A DNA stretch of 8,092 nucleotides, taken from contig JAUJMG010000111.1 of the NCBI GenBank assembly GCA_030446955.1, forward strand, positions 3,288 through 11,379, written 5' to 3'. A program made the position numbers and the translations under genes. Numbering within the stretch: position 1 is the stretch's first letter; each line of letters begins with the position of its first letter. Positions 1 through 5,686 of the stretch are shown one piece after another. The notes beneath the pieces were generated by a model. The model ran no database searches and was not told the DNA's origin. It saw only the letters and a program-made list of their open reading frames with translations. Source of the DNA: Thermomicrobiales bacterium. GTDB lineage: Bacteria; Chloroflexota; Chloroflexia; Thermomicrobiales; UBA6265.

Positions 1-95
1 GCGATGGGTCGCACGCAGGGACGCGGCAATCGGCACATGAGCACACGGCGAGGGCGGAGGAATGAGCCGCGCACGCACGTTGGAGGAGATGAACG

Positions 96-866
96 ATGGA
101 AACGAGGCGAGATCCCAGGGCGCCACGGCCCTTCGCTCTTATCGGAGGGCTGACGGCACTGCTTGCGCTGGTCTTAGGCGTCGGGTTGATCGGGCCGGCG
201 TTCGCCGAGACGGATCCGGCCGCCCAGGATGCGGCAACCCCGACTGACCCGACCACGACGACCCCCGCAGCAACCGCGGATAACCATTACCAGGACTTCC
301 TTGACCAGCTTGCGGCAAACCTCGGTGGCACCGATGCGGCCACGCTGGACGCGGCAATCCGGACCACGCTCAAGCAGGCCGTCGACGCGCGGCTGTCGGA
401 CGGCGAAATCAGTGCCGACGCTGCCGATGCCCTCAAGCGGCAGATCGACGCCGCTGACGTTCCGCTCCGTCACGTCGGTCTGATCGGTGGCCGGCTCGGC
501 GGGCGAGATGGCTTCGGTCATGGTCTGCGCCGCGGTCCCGGCCGTGGACCGCTTGAGGGTCCCTACGGGGGCGTGGGCCCCGGTTTCGGCCGGCCGGGGA
601 TGGCAGTCGACCTCAACGCGCTGGCCAGTTTCTTCGGTGTCACAGTGGATGATCTCCGTCTTGAACTACGGCAGGGGATGAGTCTCGCGGAGGTGGCTGC
701 CACTCATGGGAAGAGCCGGGATGAACTTCGGACGTTTCTGATCGACCAGATTCAGGACGACCTCGACGCGCTCATCGACGCCGGTGCCGGCACGCCGACT
801 GGCGTCAACGTCGCCACGCCCTCGGCGGGAGCGACGCCCGCATCCGCGGACACGACCTCGTTGTAA
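96..866 (+). CDS. Exported helical-module protein, function unknown
   Basis: Not recognised as a named family. The start is ATG 96, preceded by GGAGGAG at 82-88 with 7 bases spacing. The 256-residue product opens with a basic N-terminus and a hydrophobic core (about residues 13-33), with likely signal-peptidase cleavage after A37 (AFA-ET). A Thr/Pro-rich linker (about 38-61) leads to a helical module (63-125) containing FLDQLAANLGGT and a DGEISADAADAL segment. A spacer rich in Gly and Arg follows (126-168). A second helical module (169-230) has a GMSLAEVAATHGKSRDEL segment, and a Thr/Ser/Ala tail ends the protein. Short 'LG-T-x-x-L ... G-x-x-x-A-D-A' helical repeats of this kind are common in exported hypothetical proteins of Actinobacteria and Chloroflexota; their role is unknown. 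It stands alone, followed by a strong hairpin. That it is a real exported gene is fairly certain; function is open. Confidence 0.85.
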   Translation: METRRDPRAPRPFALIGGLTALLALVLGVGLIGPAFAETDPAAQDAATPTDPTTTTPAATADNHYQDFLDQLAANLGGTDAATLDAAIRTTLKQAVDARLSDGEISADAADALKRQIDAADVPLRHVGLIGGRLGGRDGFGHGLRRGPGRGPLEGPYGGVGPGFGRPGMAVDLNALASFFGVTVDDLRLELRQGMSLAEVAATHGKSRDELRTFLIDQIQDDLDALIDAGAGTPTGVNVATPSAGATPASADTTSL

Positions 867-964
867 TGGTCGGAGCAGTCACTGCCCCGGCTTGAAGGAC
901 GGGGAGGCGGACAGGCTTCAGCGGCCGTCCCCTCTCCCCATTCCCGCACCGCCGCCAGAGCAGC

Positions 965-1001
965 GCACGGCCTCGCCCCACCCGGTGGGGCGAGGCCGTG
1001 C
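965..1001 (+). terminator. Strong hairpin, probable terminator of 96-866
   Basis: Perfect 16-bp inverted repeat: the arm at 965-980 begins GCACGGCCTC and the arm at 986-1001 is its exact complement, with a 5-base loop CCCGG that can close to a 3-base loop. It lies about 100 bases after the stop of the upstream gene, and no other gene intervenes. Only a short TT follows, so it is not a textbook U-tract terminator. Many high-GC bacteria use such U-poor hairpins, so termination is likely but inferred. The same stem would form on the opposite strand. Confidence 0.6.
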
Positions 1002-1142
1002 TTCGATCACCGGTAGCGCGTGCCACTCCCGCCACTGCCGCCTGCTGGATCGGCACGGACACGTCGGCCCGTTTCACAGCAAACTCCCAGGAAATATGGA
1101 GATCGCCTTGATCCGGGCTCCATAGAGTGAGTCGTGCGGGAC

Positions 1143-1173
1143 GGTCGTGCTGGACGACCATAGGCTGACGACC
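1143..1173. promoter_or_regulatory. Candidate operator with three ACGACC half-sites
   Basis: GGTCGT (1143-1148) and ACGACC (1154-1159) form an inverted repeat around 5 bases. GACGACC then recurs in direct orientation (1153-1159 and 1167-1173, 14 bases apart). The cluster lies about 70-100 bases upstream of the dioxygenase start, where an operator would be plausible. No regulator is identified. Chance occurrence in high-GC sequence cannot be excluded. Confidence 0.25.
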
Positions 1174-1241
1174 GGTTTTGATGCGCAGCAACGGAATCCC
1201 GGCCATACCAGACCAGAATGGAGTGCCTGACCTTGGACACG

Positions 1242-1934
1242 ATGGCAAAGACGAAGCTCACGCGTCGCCGTTTGCACCACTTGGCTCTCGGGCTGCCGGC
1301 GCCGCTCGCCCTCACGGTTCTGGGGGGCCGGATGGCGGGCGTCTCCCTGGCGCAGTCGCCCGATGCGACGGGAACGCCAGGTGCGACCGCAGACGTGGCC
1401 GCGACTCCGGTGTTGGCACCGACCCCGGCATGCGGCGACGACGACGATGTCGAGGCCACACTTGAACAGACAGCGGGACCCTACTTCACCCCCAACTCGC
1501 CGGAGCGCGCCTCGCTCTTGGAGCCAGGCCTGGAGGGGACCAAGCTCGTTGTCACTGGCTACGTCTACTCCACCGATTGCCAGCCAATTGAGGGTGCCCT
1601 GCTCGACTTCTGGCAGGCAGACAACGACGGCGCATACGACAACGTCGGCTACAAGCTGCGTGGCCACCAGTTTACGGACAAGGACGGTCGCTACGAACTG
1701 ACAACCGTCGTGCCGGGCCTCTATCCCGGCCGCACACGGCACATCCACGTCAAGGTCCAAGCGCCAAACCAGTCTGTGCTCATCACGCAGCTCTACTTCC
1801 CCGACGAGCCGAGCAACGCGTCGGACCGTATCTTCGACCCCGCTCTGGTGATGGATCTCCAGGAGCGCGATGACAAGGCCGAACAGGAGGAGGGAGCGCT
1901 GGGCTTCTTCACCTATGTGCTCGACGTTGCCTGA
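1242..1934 (+). CDS. Tat-exported intradiol ring-cleavage dioxygenase-like protein
   Basis: Belongs to the intradiol dioxygenase fold of protocatechuate 3,4-dioxygenase and catechol 1,2-dioxygenase, which use Fe(III) and O2 to open catechol rings between the two hydroxyls. All four expected iron ligands are visible, numbered from ATG 1242: Y132 in DGAYDN, Y161 in GLYPGR, and H167 and H169 in RHIH. The DFWQADN motif before Y132 is also typical. The N-terminus TRRRLHHLALG followed by a hydrophobic stretch looks like a twin-arginine signal, so the protein is probably exported folded. An Ala/Thr/Pro linker (about residues 38-65) precedes the catalytic domain (about 70-230). The start is uncertain: ATG 1218 adds eight residues, neither has a good ribosome site, and 1242 gives the more natural Tat N-region. 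Substrate is unknown. Extracytoplasmic members of this family are often annotated only as dioxygenase-like. Confidence 0.88.
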   Translation: MAKTKLTRRRLHHLALGLPAPLALTVLGGRMAGVSLAQSPDATGTPGATADVAATPVLAPTPACGDDDDVEATLEQTAGPYFTPNSPERASLLEPGLEGTKLVVTGYVYSTDCQPIEGALLDFWQADNDGAYDNVGYKLRGHQFTDKDGRYELTTVVPGLYPGRTRHIHVKVQAPNQSVLITQLYFPDEPSNASDRIFDPALVMDLQERDDKAEQEEGALGFFTYVLDVA

Positions 1935-2027
1935 CGCCTGTGTCCAACGGGGCAAACGGGCTTGGGCCGCGGCTGTGGCCTGGTAATGCTGACCGGCAGG
2001 GATATCGGACATACGCGTGCAAGATCA

Positions 2028-2045
2028 AGAGGAGAAACCGCGTTG
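2028..2045 (+). promoter_or_regulatory. Ribosome binding site that fixes a TTG start
   Basis: AGAGGAG at 2028-2034 lies 8 bases before TTG 2043-2045. The frame is open further upstream to a TTG at 1962, but that start has no such site and would bury the signal peptide behind 27 arginine- and glycine-rich residues. TTG 2043 is therefore the better start for the YceI gene. Confidence 0.75.
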
Positions 2046-2828
2046 AACCCATTGACCCCGAACCAGACTGGATCCTCGTCGCGGCGCCGCACGAAGGTCT
2101 TGATCCTGTCCGCTCTGGCTTTCCTCATTGCCTTCAGCACCTCTTTAGGGAGGCCAACCGCCGCGCGGGAGGCGACGCCCGCGCCGGTGACAGAAGCTGG
2201 CGTGCTTGAAGCTGCACCATCAACCCTCCCCTGTGCGGCTGTCGGGAATGCCCCTGCTCCCACCGCCGCAGCTACCGAGGCGGCCGAAACGCCTGCCATG
2301 GCGTTCGCCATCGTCGCCAACGAGTCAGAGGCGCGCTACCGTGCCCAGGAGGAACTGGCGGGGCGAGGCGCCACTGAAGCGGTCGGCAGCACCAACGCCA
2401 TGATCGGGCAAATTCTGTTCGATGGCGCCGGGATGCCACTGGCCTGCTCTCGCTTTGACGTCGATTTGCGAACGCTCACGAGCGACGAGGCCAGGCGCGA
2501 CAACTACCTCTACAACAATACCCTGGAGACCCAGCAGTACCCGCTGGCGACGTTTGTCCTGACCGAGGTCCAGGGGTTGAGCGCGCCACTGGACGACGAG
2601 CAGGAGGCAACCTTCTTCCTGATCGGGAACCTGACGGTCCACGGTGTCACCAAGCTCGTCGCCTGGGAGGCGAAAGCGACTCTCGACGGCGACACCCTGA
2701 AGGGAAGCGCCGCCACGACCTTTGACATGCCCGACTTCAACATTGAGCCGCCCGTCATCGGACCGGTGGTTTCGTTGGACGAGACGGTCAAGCTCGAGGT
2801 GGACATCACCGCCGGGCGGGCGGCGTAA
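2043..2828 (+). CDS. Secreted YceI-family protein
   Basis: YceI-family proteins are lipocalin-like beta barrels that bind isoprenoid or other amphipathic molecules in the periplasm or at the cell surface; their physiological role is often unclear. From TTG 2043 the product has 261 residues: SSSRRRTK, then a hydrophobic core (about 19-35) with likely cleavage near A40-A41, an Ala/Pro/Thr/Glu linker (about 43-85), then the YceI domain (about 86-258). Family features seen are an early GSTNAMIGQILFDG strand, RFDVDLRTLTSDEARRDNYL, QQYPLATFVLTEV, the LTVHGVTKLV segment, and a closing VSLDETVKLEVDI strand. Domain length is normal for the family. It lies 108 bases after the dioxygenase gene and could share its transcript. 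A strong hairpin follows its stop. Family assignment is firm; the ligand is not predictable. Confidence 0.9.
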   Translation: MNPLTPNQTGSSSRRRTKVLILSALAFLIAFSTSLGRPTAAREATPAPVTEAGVLEAAPSTLPCAAVGNAPAPTAAATEAAETPAMAFAIVANESEARYRAQEELAGRGATEAVGSTNAMIGQILFDGAGMPLACSRFDVDLRTLTSDEARRDNYLYNNTLETQQYPLATFVLTEVQGLSAPLDDEQEATFFLIGNLTVHGVTKLVAWEAKATLDGDTLKGSAATTFDMPDFNIEPPVIGPVVSLDETVKLEVDITAGRAA

Positions 2829-2848
2829 TCGTCCAGGGCCAAATTGGA

Positions 2849-2885
2849 CCGGGCCGCGTGGGCCGATCGGTGCCACGCGGCCCGG
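2849..2885 (+). terminator. Perfect 13-bp hairpin after the YceI gene
   Basis: The arm CCGGGCCGCGTGG at 2849-2861 is perfectly complementary to 2873-2885, with an 11-base loop that itself contains the palindrome CCGATCGG (2863-2870). It begins 20 bases after the YceI stop and ends 28 bases before ATG 2914 of the small membrane protein. Three T residues (2890-2892) follow nearby, so it may terminate, attenuate or process the transcript between the exported-protein genes and the two-component genes. Structure is directly seen; function is inferred. Confidence 0.6.
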
Positions 2886-2913
2886 ACAGTTTCCCGAAGG
2901 GAGCGCGATCTCG

Positions 2914-3135
2914 ATGACCTATCTTCGCCGGCACCGCTGGCTCACCCTGCTGGCCACGACTGCGCTCATCGTCGCGCTCATCGTCGGGGGCTTTGGGATG
3001 TATCTGGCGAGCGTCGCCGGGCGCCTTCCCTGGCAGGAGGATCCAACCCGGATTCCCATCACCCCGTTTGCCGACATCCCGGGCTTTGGAGCCCCGGCGC
3101 CGGTCCTGGCCACCCCGGTAACCGCCGCGCCGTAA
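2914..3135 (+). CDS. Small single-pass membrane protein upstream of two-component genes
   Basis: Unrecognised 73-residue protein. ATG 2914 has AAGGGAG at 2897-2903, spaced 10 bases. A basic N-terminus (YLRRHRW) precedes one long hydrophobic segment (about residues 9-35), suggesting an N-inside, C-outside single-pass topology or an uncleaved signal anchor. The remaining roughly 38 residues are Pro/Ala-rich (PWQEDPTRIPITPF, then APVLATPVTAAP), resembling the linkers of the neighbouring exported proteins. The response-regulator start lies 41 bases downstream, and a further ATG (3135) in that frame overlaps this gene's TAA stop. The position suggests cotranscription and perhaps a role as a small partner of the sensor kinase, but nothing in the sequence proves this. 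Start, stop and ribosome site make it likely to be a real gene. Confidence 0.7.
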   Translation: MTYLRRHRWLTLLATTALIVALIVGGFGMYLASVAGRLPWQEDPTRIPITPFADIPGFGAPAPVLATPVTAAP

Positions 3136-3176
3136 TGACGTCTCAGGCTGGAACCAGCAGGCGAAGGGGCGACAGC

Positions 3177-3896
3177 ATGAGGCAGCACCGCTCCCGTGAT
3201 GAGACGATTCTGGTGGTGGAGGACGAGGAGCCGATCCGCGAACTTGTCACCACCGCTCTCCGGTTTACGGGTTTTCAGGTGGAAACGGCCGTGTCCGGTG
3301 GGGAAGCGCTTGCGGAGGCCCGTAATAGCACCTACGATCTGATCGTCCTTGACGTGAACTTGCCGGATCTGGATGGGTTTGCGGTCTGCCGCAAACTTCG
3401 CTCCAATGGGGATCAGGTGCCGGTGGTCTTCCTGACCGCCCGTGACGACCCGGCGGATCTTCGCGCTGGGTTTACCGATGGCGGCGACGACTACGTGACC
3501 AAGCCCTTTAGCCTAGAGGAGTTAGTTCTGCGGATCGAGGCCGTGCTGCGTCGCAGCCGGAGCGTTCAGAGCGAGCCGGCCCGGCTCACTTGCGGCGATC
3601 TGATCCTGGACGAGGACGCCCATCGGATCTGGCGCGCGGGCTCCGAGGTCGCGCTCTCACCGACGGAGTTTCGCCTGCTTCGCTATCTCATGCTCAACCA
3701 CGATCGTGTCCTCTCTAAGACCCAGATCCTTAACCATGTCTGGGACTATGAGTTCGCTGGCGACCCGTCCAGCGTCGAGACGTACATCAGCTATCTCCGT
3801 CGGAAGCTTGATGATCGAGAGGGCCTGCTCATCCGGACGGTGCGAGGGTTTGGCTACGCCTTGCGCGCACCTACTGCCGAGTCACCACGGGGATGA
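3177..3896 (+). CDS. OmpR/PhoB-family DNA-binding response regulator
   Basis: Cytoplasmic transcription regulator activated by phosphotransfer from a sensor kinase, most likely the one encoded next. The 239-residue length is normal. The receiver domain (about 10-125) shows the acidic pair E15-D16, phosphoacceptor D59 in LIVLDVNLPD, T87 in FLTAR, and K109 in YVTKPF. The C-terminal winged helix (about 137-233) has LSPTEFRLLRYLMLN, the recognition region SSVETYISYLRRKL and the closing RTVRGFGYAL. ATG 3177 is chosen because GAAGGGG (3163-3169) lies 7 bases upstream. An in-frame ATG at 3135 overlaps the stop of the preceding gene (TAATG) and would add 14 residues without a clear ribosome site. The kinase begins 34 bases after its stop. 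Target genes are unknown; autoregulation is common in this family. Confidence 0.95.
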   Translation: MRQHRSRDETILVVEDEEPIRELVTTALRFTGFQVETAVSGGEALAEARNSTYDLIVLDVNLPDLDGFAVCRKLRSNGDQVPVVFLTARDDPADLRAGFTDGGDDYVTKPFSLEELVLRIEAVLRRSRSVQSEPARLTCGDLILDEDAHRIWRAGSEVALSPTEFRLLRYLMLNHDRVLSKTQILNHVWDYEFAGDPSSVETYISYLRRKLDDREGLLIRTVRGFGYALRAPTAESPRG

Positions 3897-3930
3897 TCCG
3901 GTCAGCACCCCTACCGAGGAGAGCCAGGCG

Positions 3931-5499
3931 ATGAGCATCCGGACGCGGCTGGCGGTCGCCGTCGCGCTGGTGCTGGCGGTCACGCTCGTCCTCCTCGGCG
4001 TCGTGCTGGTTCGAAGCACACGGGCCACCTTGGTTGAGCAGGTCGACGACCAGGTTGTTACTAACGCCGGGCGCTTGGTCAAGCGGACCGAGACTTCATG
4101 GGACACCCGCGGCGGAGGGCGCGGTAGCGACGGCCCTGATGCCGATGGGGTTGCTGTCTCTCAGCCGGGGACAGGGTACGATCTCTTCGAGCGCCCGGTC
4201 GCTCGCTTGGTCTACGGTCCTCGGGGTCAGGTGATTCAGGCCGATCTGTGCGGCTTCCTCGACGATCCCAAGCCCCCGCCCCGCGTTCCACCGATCCCCA
4301 GCACCCGGATCGACGCCCTGGTCAATCGCATCGTCACCACTCCGTCTGTAGATGGCTCGCTCTCCTATCGGATGCTGGTTGAGCGTGGCCCCCAGGGCAC
4401 GTTCCGGGTCACGGCTGCGCCGCTCTCAGCAGCGGACGCCGCCGTCGCCCGGCTCATACGGATGCTTCTTGGGGTCGGGACGCTAGCCCTGATAGCTGCG
4501 GCTTTGGCCAGCTGGTGGCTGATTCGTCGTGGCCTGCGACCGGTCGATCGGATGGTCGACACGGCGGCCGCGATTGCTGCTGGCGATCTGAGCCGCCGGG
4601 TCTCCGACGCCGATCCGCATACTGAGCTGGGACAACTCGGGCATGCCCTCAACGAGATGCTCGGTCAGATCGAGCGTGCCGCGCGGGCACGGGAGGCAAG
4701 TGAGGAACGGCTGCGTCGTTTCGTCGCCGACGCAGCCCATGAACTGCGCACGCCCCTAACATCCTTGCGTGGCTACGCCGAGCTCTACCGGCAGGGAGCT
4801 ATCCCCAACTCCGAAGGCATCGACAACGCGATGCGCAGGATCGGGGCCGAGGGGGGCCGCATGGCGCGTCTCGTCGACGACCTACTGCTCCTTGCCCGGC
4901 TCGATCAGCAACGCGGCCTAGAGACCACGCCCGTCGACATCACCGATCTCGTCCGGGAGGCGGTCACCGACTTTGCCGCCGTGGATCCCGGTCGGCCTGT
5001 CACGCAAGCGCTGGATAGAGAAGCCGTCGTGCTCGGCGATCGCGTCCGCCTGCGCCAGGTTGTCGACAATCTCCTCGCCAATGCGCGGATCCATACGCCC
5101 CCCGGCACTCCCGTCCACGTCGCCGTCAGGCCGGAAGCGGACCACGTTGACGTGTCAGTCTCCGACGAGGGACCCGGCATTGCCGCCGAGGACCAGGCGC
5201 GAGTCTTCGAGCGGTTCTGGCGGGCCGACCCTGCCCGGGTGCGCAGCCGTGGCGGCACGGGGCTCGGCCTCGCCATCGTTGCCTCACTCGTGCAGGCTCA
5301 CGGCGGCAGCGTCGACGTGACCAGCGAGCCCGGCCGTGGCGCCACGTTTACCGTCCGGCTCCCCCTGGCTCGCTCGGAGATTGCGCCCGCGGAGGGTGCG
5401 TCCGAAGCGTCACGTAGGTCGCTGGGTTCATCACCCGCCGTTCTTCCGGTTCCACGAGGCGCCGTTCCCTCCGGACGCCCCGATGGCATCCATCCGTAA
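3931..5499 (+). CDS. Membrane sensor histidine kinase (HAMP-HisKA-HATPase)
   Basis: Partner of the response regulator just upstream; it senses an extracytoplasmic signal and phosphorylates its own histidine. ATG 3931 has GAGGAGAG at 3916-3923, spaced 7 bases, giving 522 residues. Visible parts are TM1 (about 7-28), an extracytoplasmic domain of roughly 145 residues with no recognisable fold, TM2 (about 175-198), HAMP (about 199-252), HisKA with H270 in AAHELRTPL, then the ATPase with N-box N380 and N384 in NLLANA, G1 box from D412 (DEGPGI), FERFWRAD, and G2 box from G441 (GGTGLGLAI). All catalytic motifs look intact. About 40 Ser/Pro-rich residues follow the ATPase domain and are probably a disordered tail. 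The ligand is unknown. The sensor domain contains a Pro-rich patch (PKPPPRVPPIP). Confidence 0.95.
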   Translation: MSIRTRLAVAVALVLAVTLVLLGVVLVRSTRATLVEQVDDQVVTNAGRLVKRTETSWDTRGGGRGSDGPDADGVAVSQPGTGYDLFERPVARLVYGPRGQVIQADLCGFLDDPKPPPRVPPIPSTRIDALVNRIVTTPSVDGSLSYRMLVERGPQGTFRVTAAPLSAADAAVARLIRMLLGVGTLALIAAALASWWLIRRGLRPVDRMVDTAAAIAAGDLSRRVSDADPHTELGQLGHALNEMLGQIERAARAREASEERLRRFVADAAHELRTPLTSLRGYAELYRQGAIPNSEGIDNAMRRIGAEGGRMARLVDDLLLLARLDQQRGLETTPVDITDLVREAVTDFAAVDPGRPVTQALDREAVVLGDRVRLRQVVDNLLANARIHTPPGTPVHVAVRPEADHVDVSVSDEGPGIAAEDQARVFERFWRADPARVRSRGGTGLGLAIVASLVQAHGGSVDVTSEPGRGATFTVRLPLARSEIAPAEGASEASRRSLGSSPAVLPVPRGAVPSGRPDGIHP

Positions 5500-5544
5500 C
5501 GTCCCATCAAAACGCACGTCCCGCGCAGAACCCCCCGGGGACAG

Positions 5545-5588
5545 CATCGTCTCCCAAACCTCCAGCGCTGGAGATGCGGGAGACGATG
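5545..5588. repeat. Nested palindrome between convergent genes
   Basis: An outer inverted repeat, CATCGTCTCCC (5545-5555) with GGGAGACGATG (5578-5588), is perfect over 11 bp. It encloses a second perfect 14-base palindrome CTCCAGCGCTGGAG (5560-5573), with four unpaired bases on each side. It sits in the 187-bp gap between the ends of the kinase gene and the SH3b gene, so it could act as a bidirectional terminator for both transcripts. No T tract follows on either strand. It could also be a small dispersed repeat. Confidence 0.55.
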
Positions 5589-5650
5589 AAAGACAGTTGC
5601 CGAGCGTGGTGCTGGCCTTCACCGGTTGGCGGCGAGATCGGCGGCCCTGC

Positions 5651-5685
5651 CGGCACTGGTGCGTATCCCCTTCGGCGGGGTGCCG
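5651..5685 (-). terminator. Possible terminator of the SH3b/M23 gene
   Basis: CGGCAC (5651-5656) and GTGCCG (5680-5685) can pair and enclose a short CCCC/GGGG stem with a TTCGGC loop. The structure begins one base after the minus-strand stop codon (5687-5689). It has no T tract and is modest, so termination may depend instead on the larger palindrome at 5545-5588. Confidence 0.3.
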
Positions 5686-5686
5686 C

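Larger units (their letters stand above)
867..1241. other. Intergenic stretch with hairpin and short repeats
   Basis: About 375 bases between the first exported protein and the dioxygenase. I see no supportable gene on either strand. It holds the strong hairpin at 965-1001, a weaker possible stem (GGACGG near 897 with CCGTCC near 925), and a cluster of GGTCGT/ACGACC motifs at 1143-1173. No convincing -35/-10 promoter pair could be picked out by eye. Confidence 0.6.

Noticed and set aside
1..65. Possible 3' end of an upstream gene, with stops at 38-40 or 63-65 in two frames.
   Set aside because: Only 12 to 20 codons would be visible and neither frame shows a recognisable C-terminus, so the choice is arbitrary.
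62..247. Open frame with a GGCGGAGG site before ATG 62.
   Set aside because: It overlaps the strongly supported exported-protein gene in another frame, and its product is arginine-rich shadow sequence without a signal or domain.
890..930. CCCCGGCTTGAAGGACGGGG resembles ends of IS200/IS605-type elements.
   Set aside because: The stem is only 5 bp, and there is no transposase, no TnpB-like frame and no matching left end in the window.
1074..2012. Long 312-codon minus-strand frame across the dioxygenase gene.
   Set aside because: It is antisense to a gene with an intact catalytic motif set and shows no domain of its own, as expected for a high-GC shadow frame.
1962..2042. Upstream extension of the YceI frame from TTG 1962.
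   Set aside because: TTG 2043 has a clear AGAGGAG site and yields a normal signal peptide; the extension has neither.
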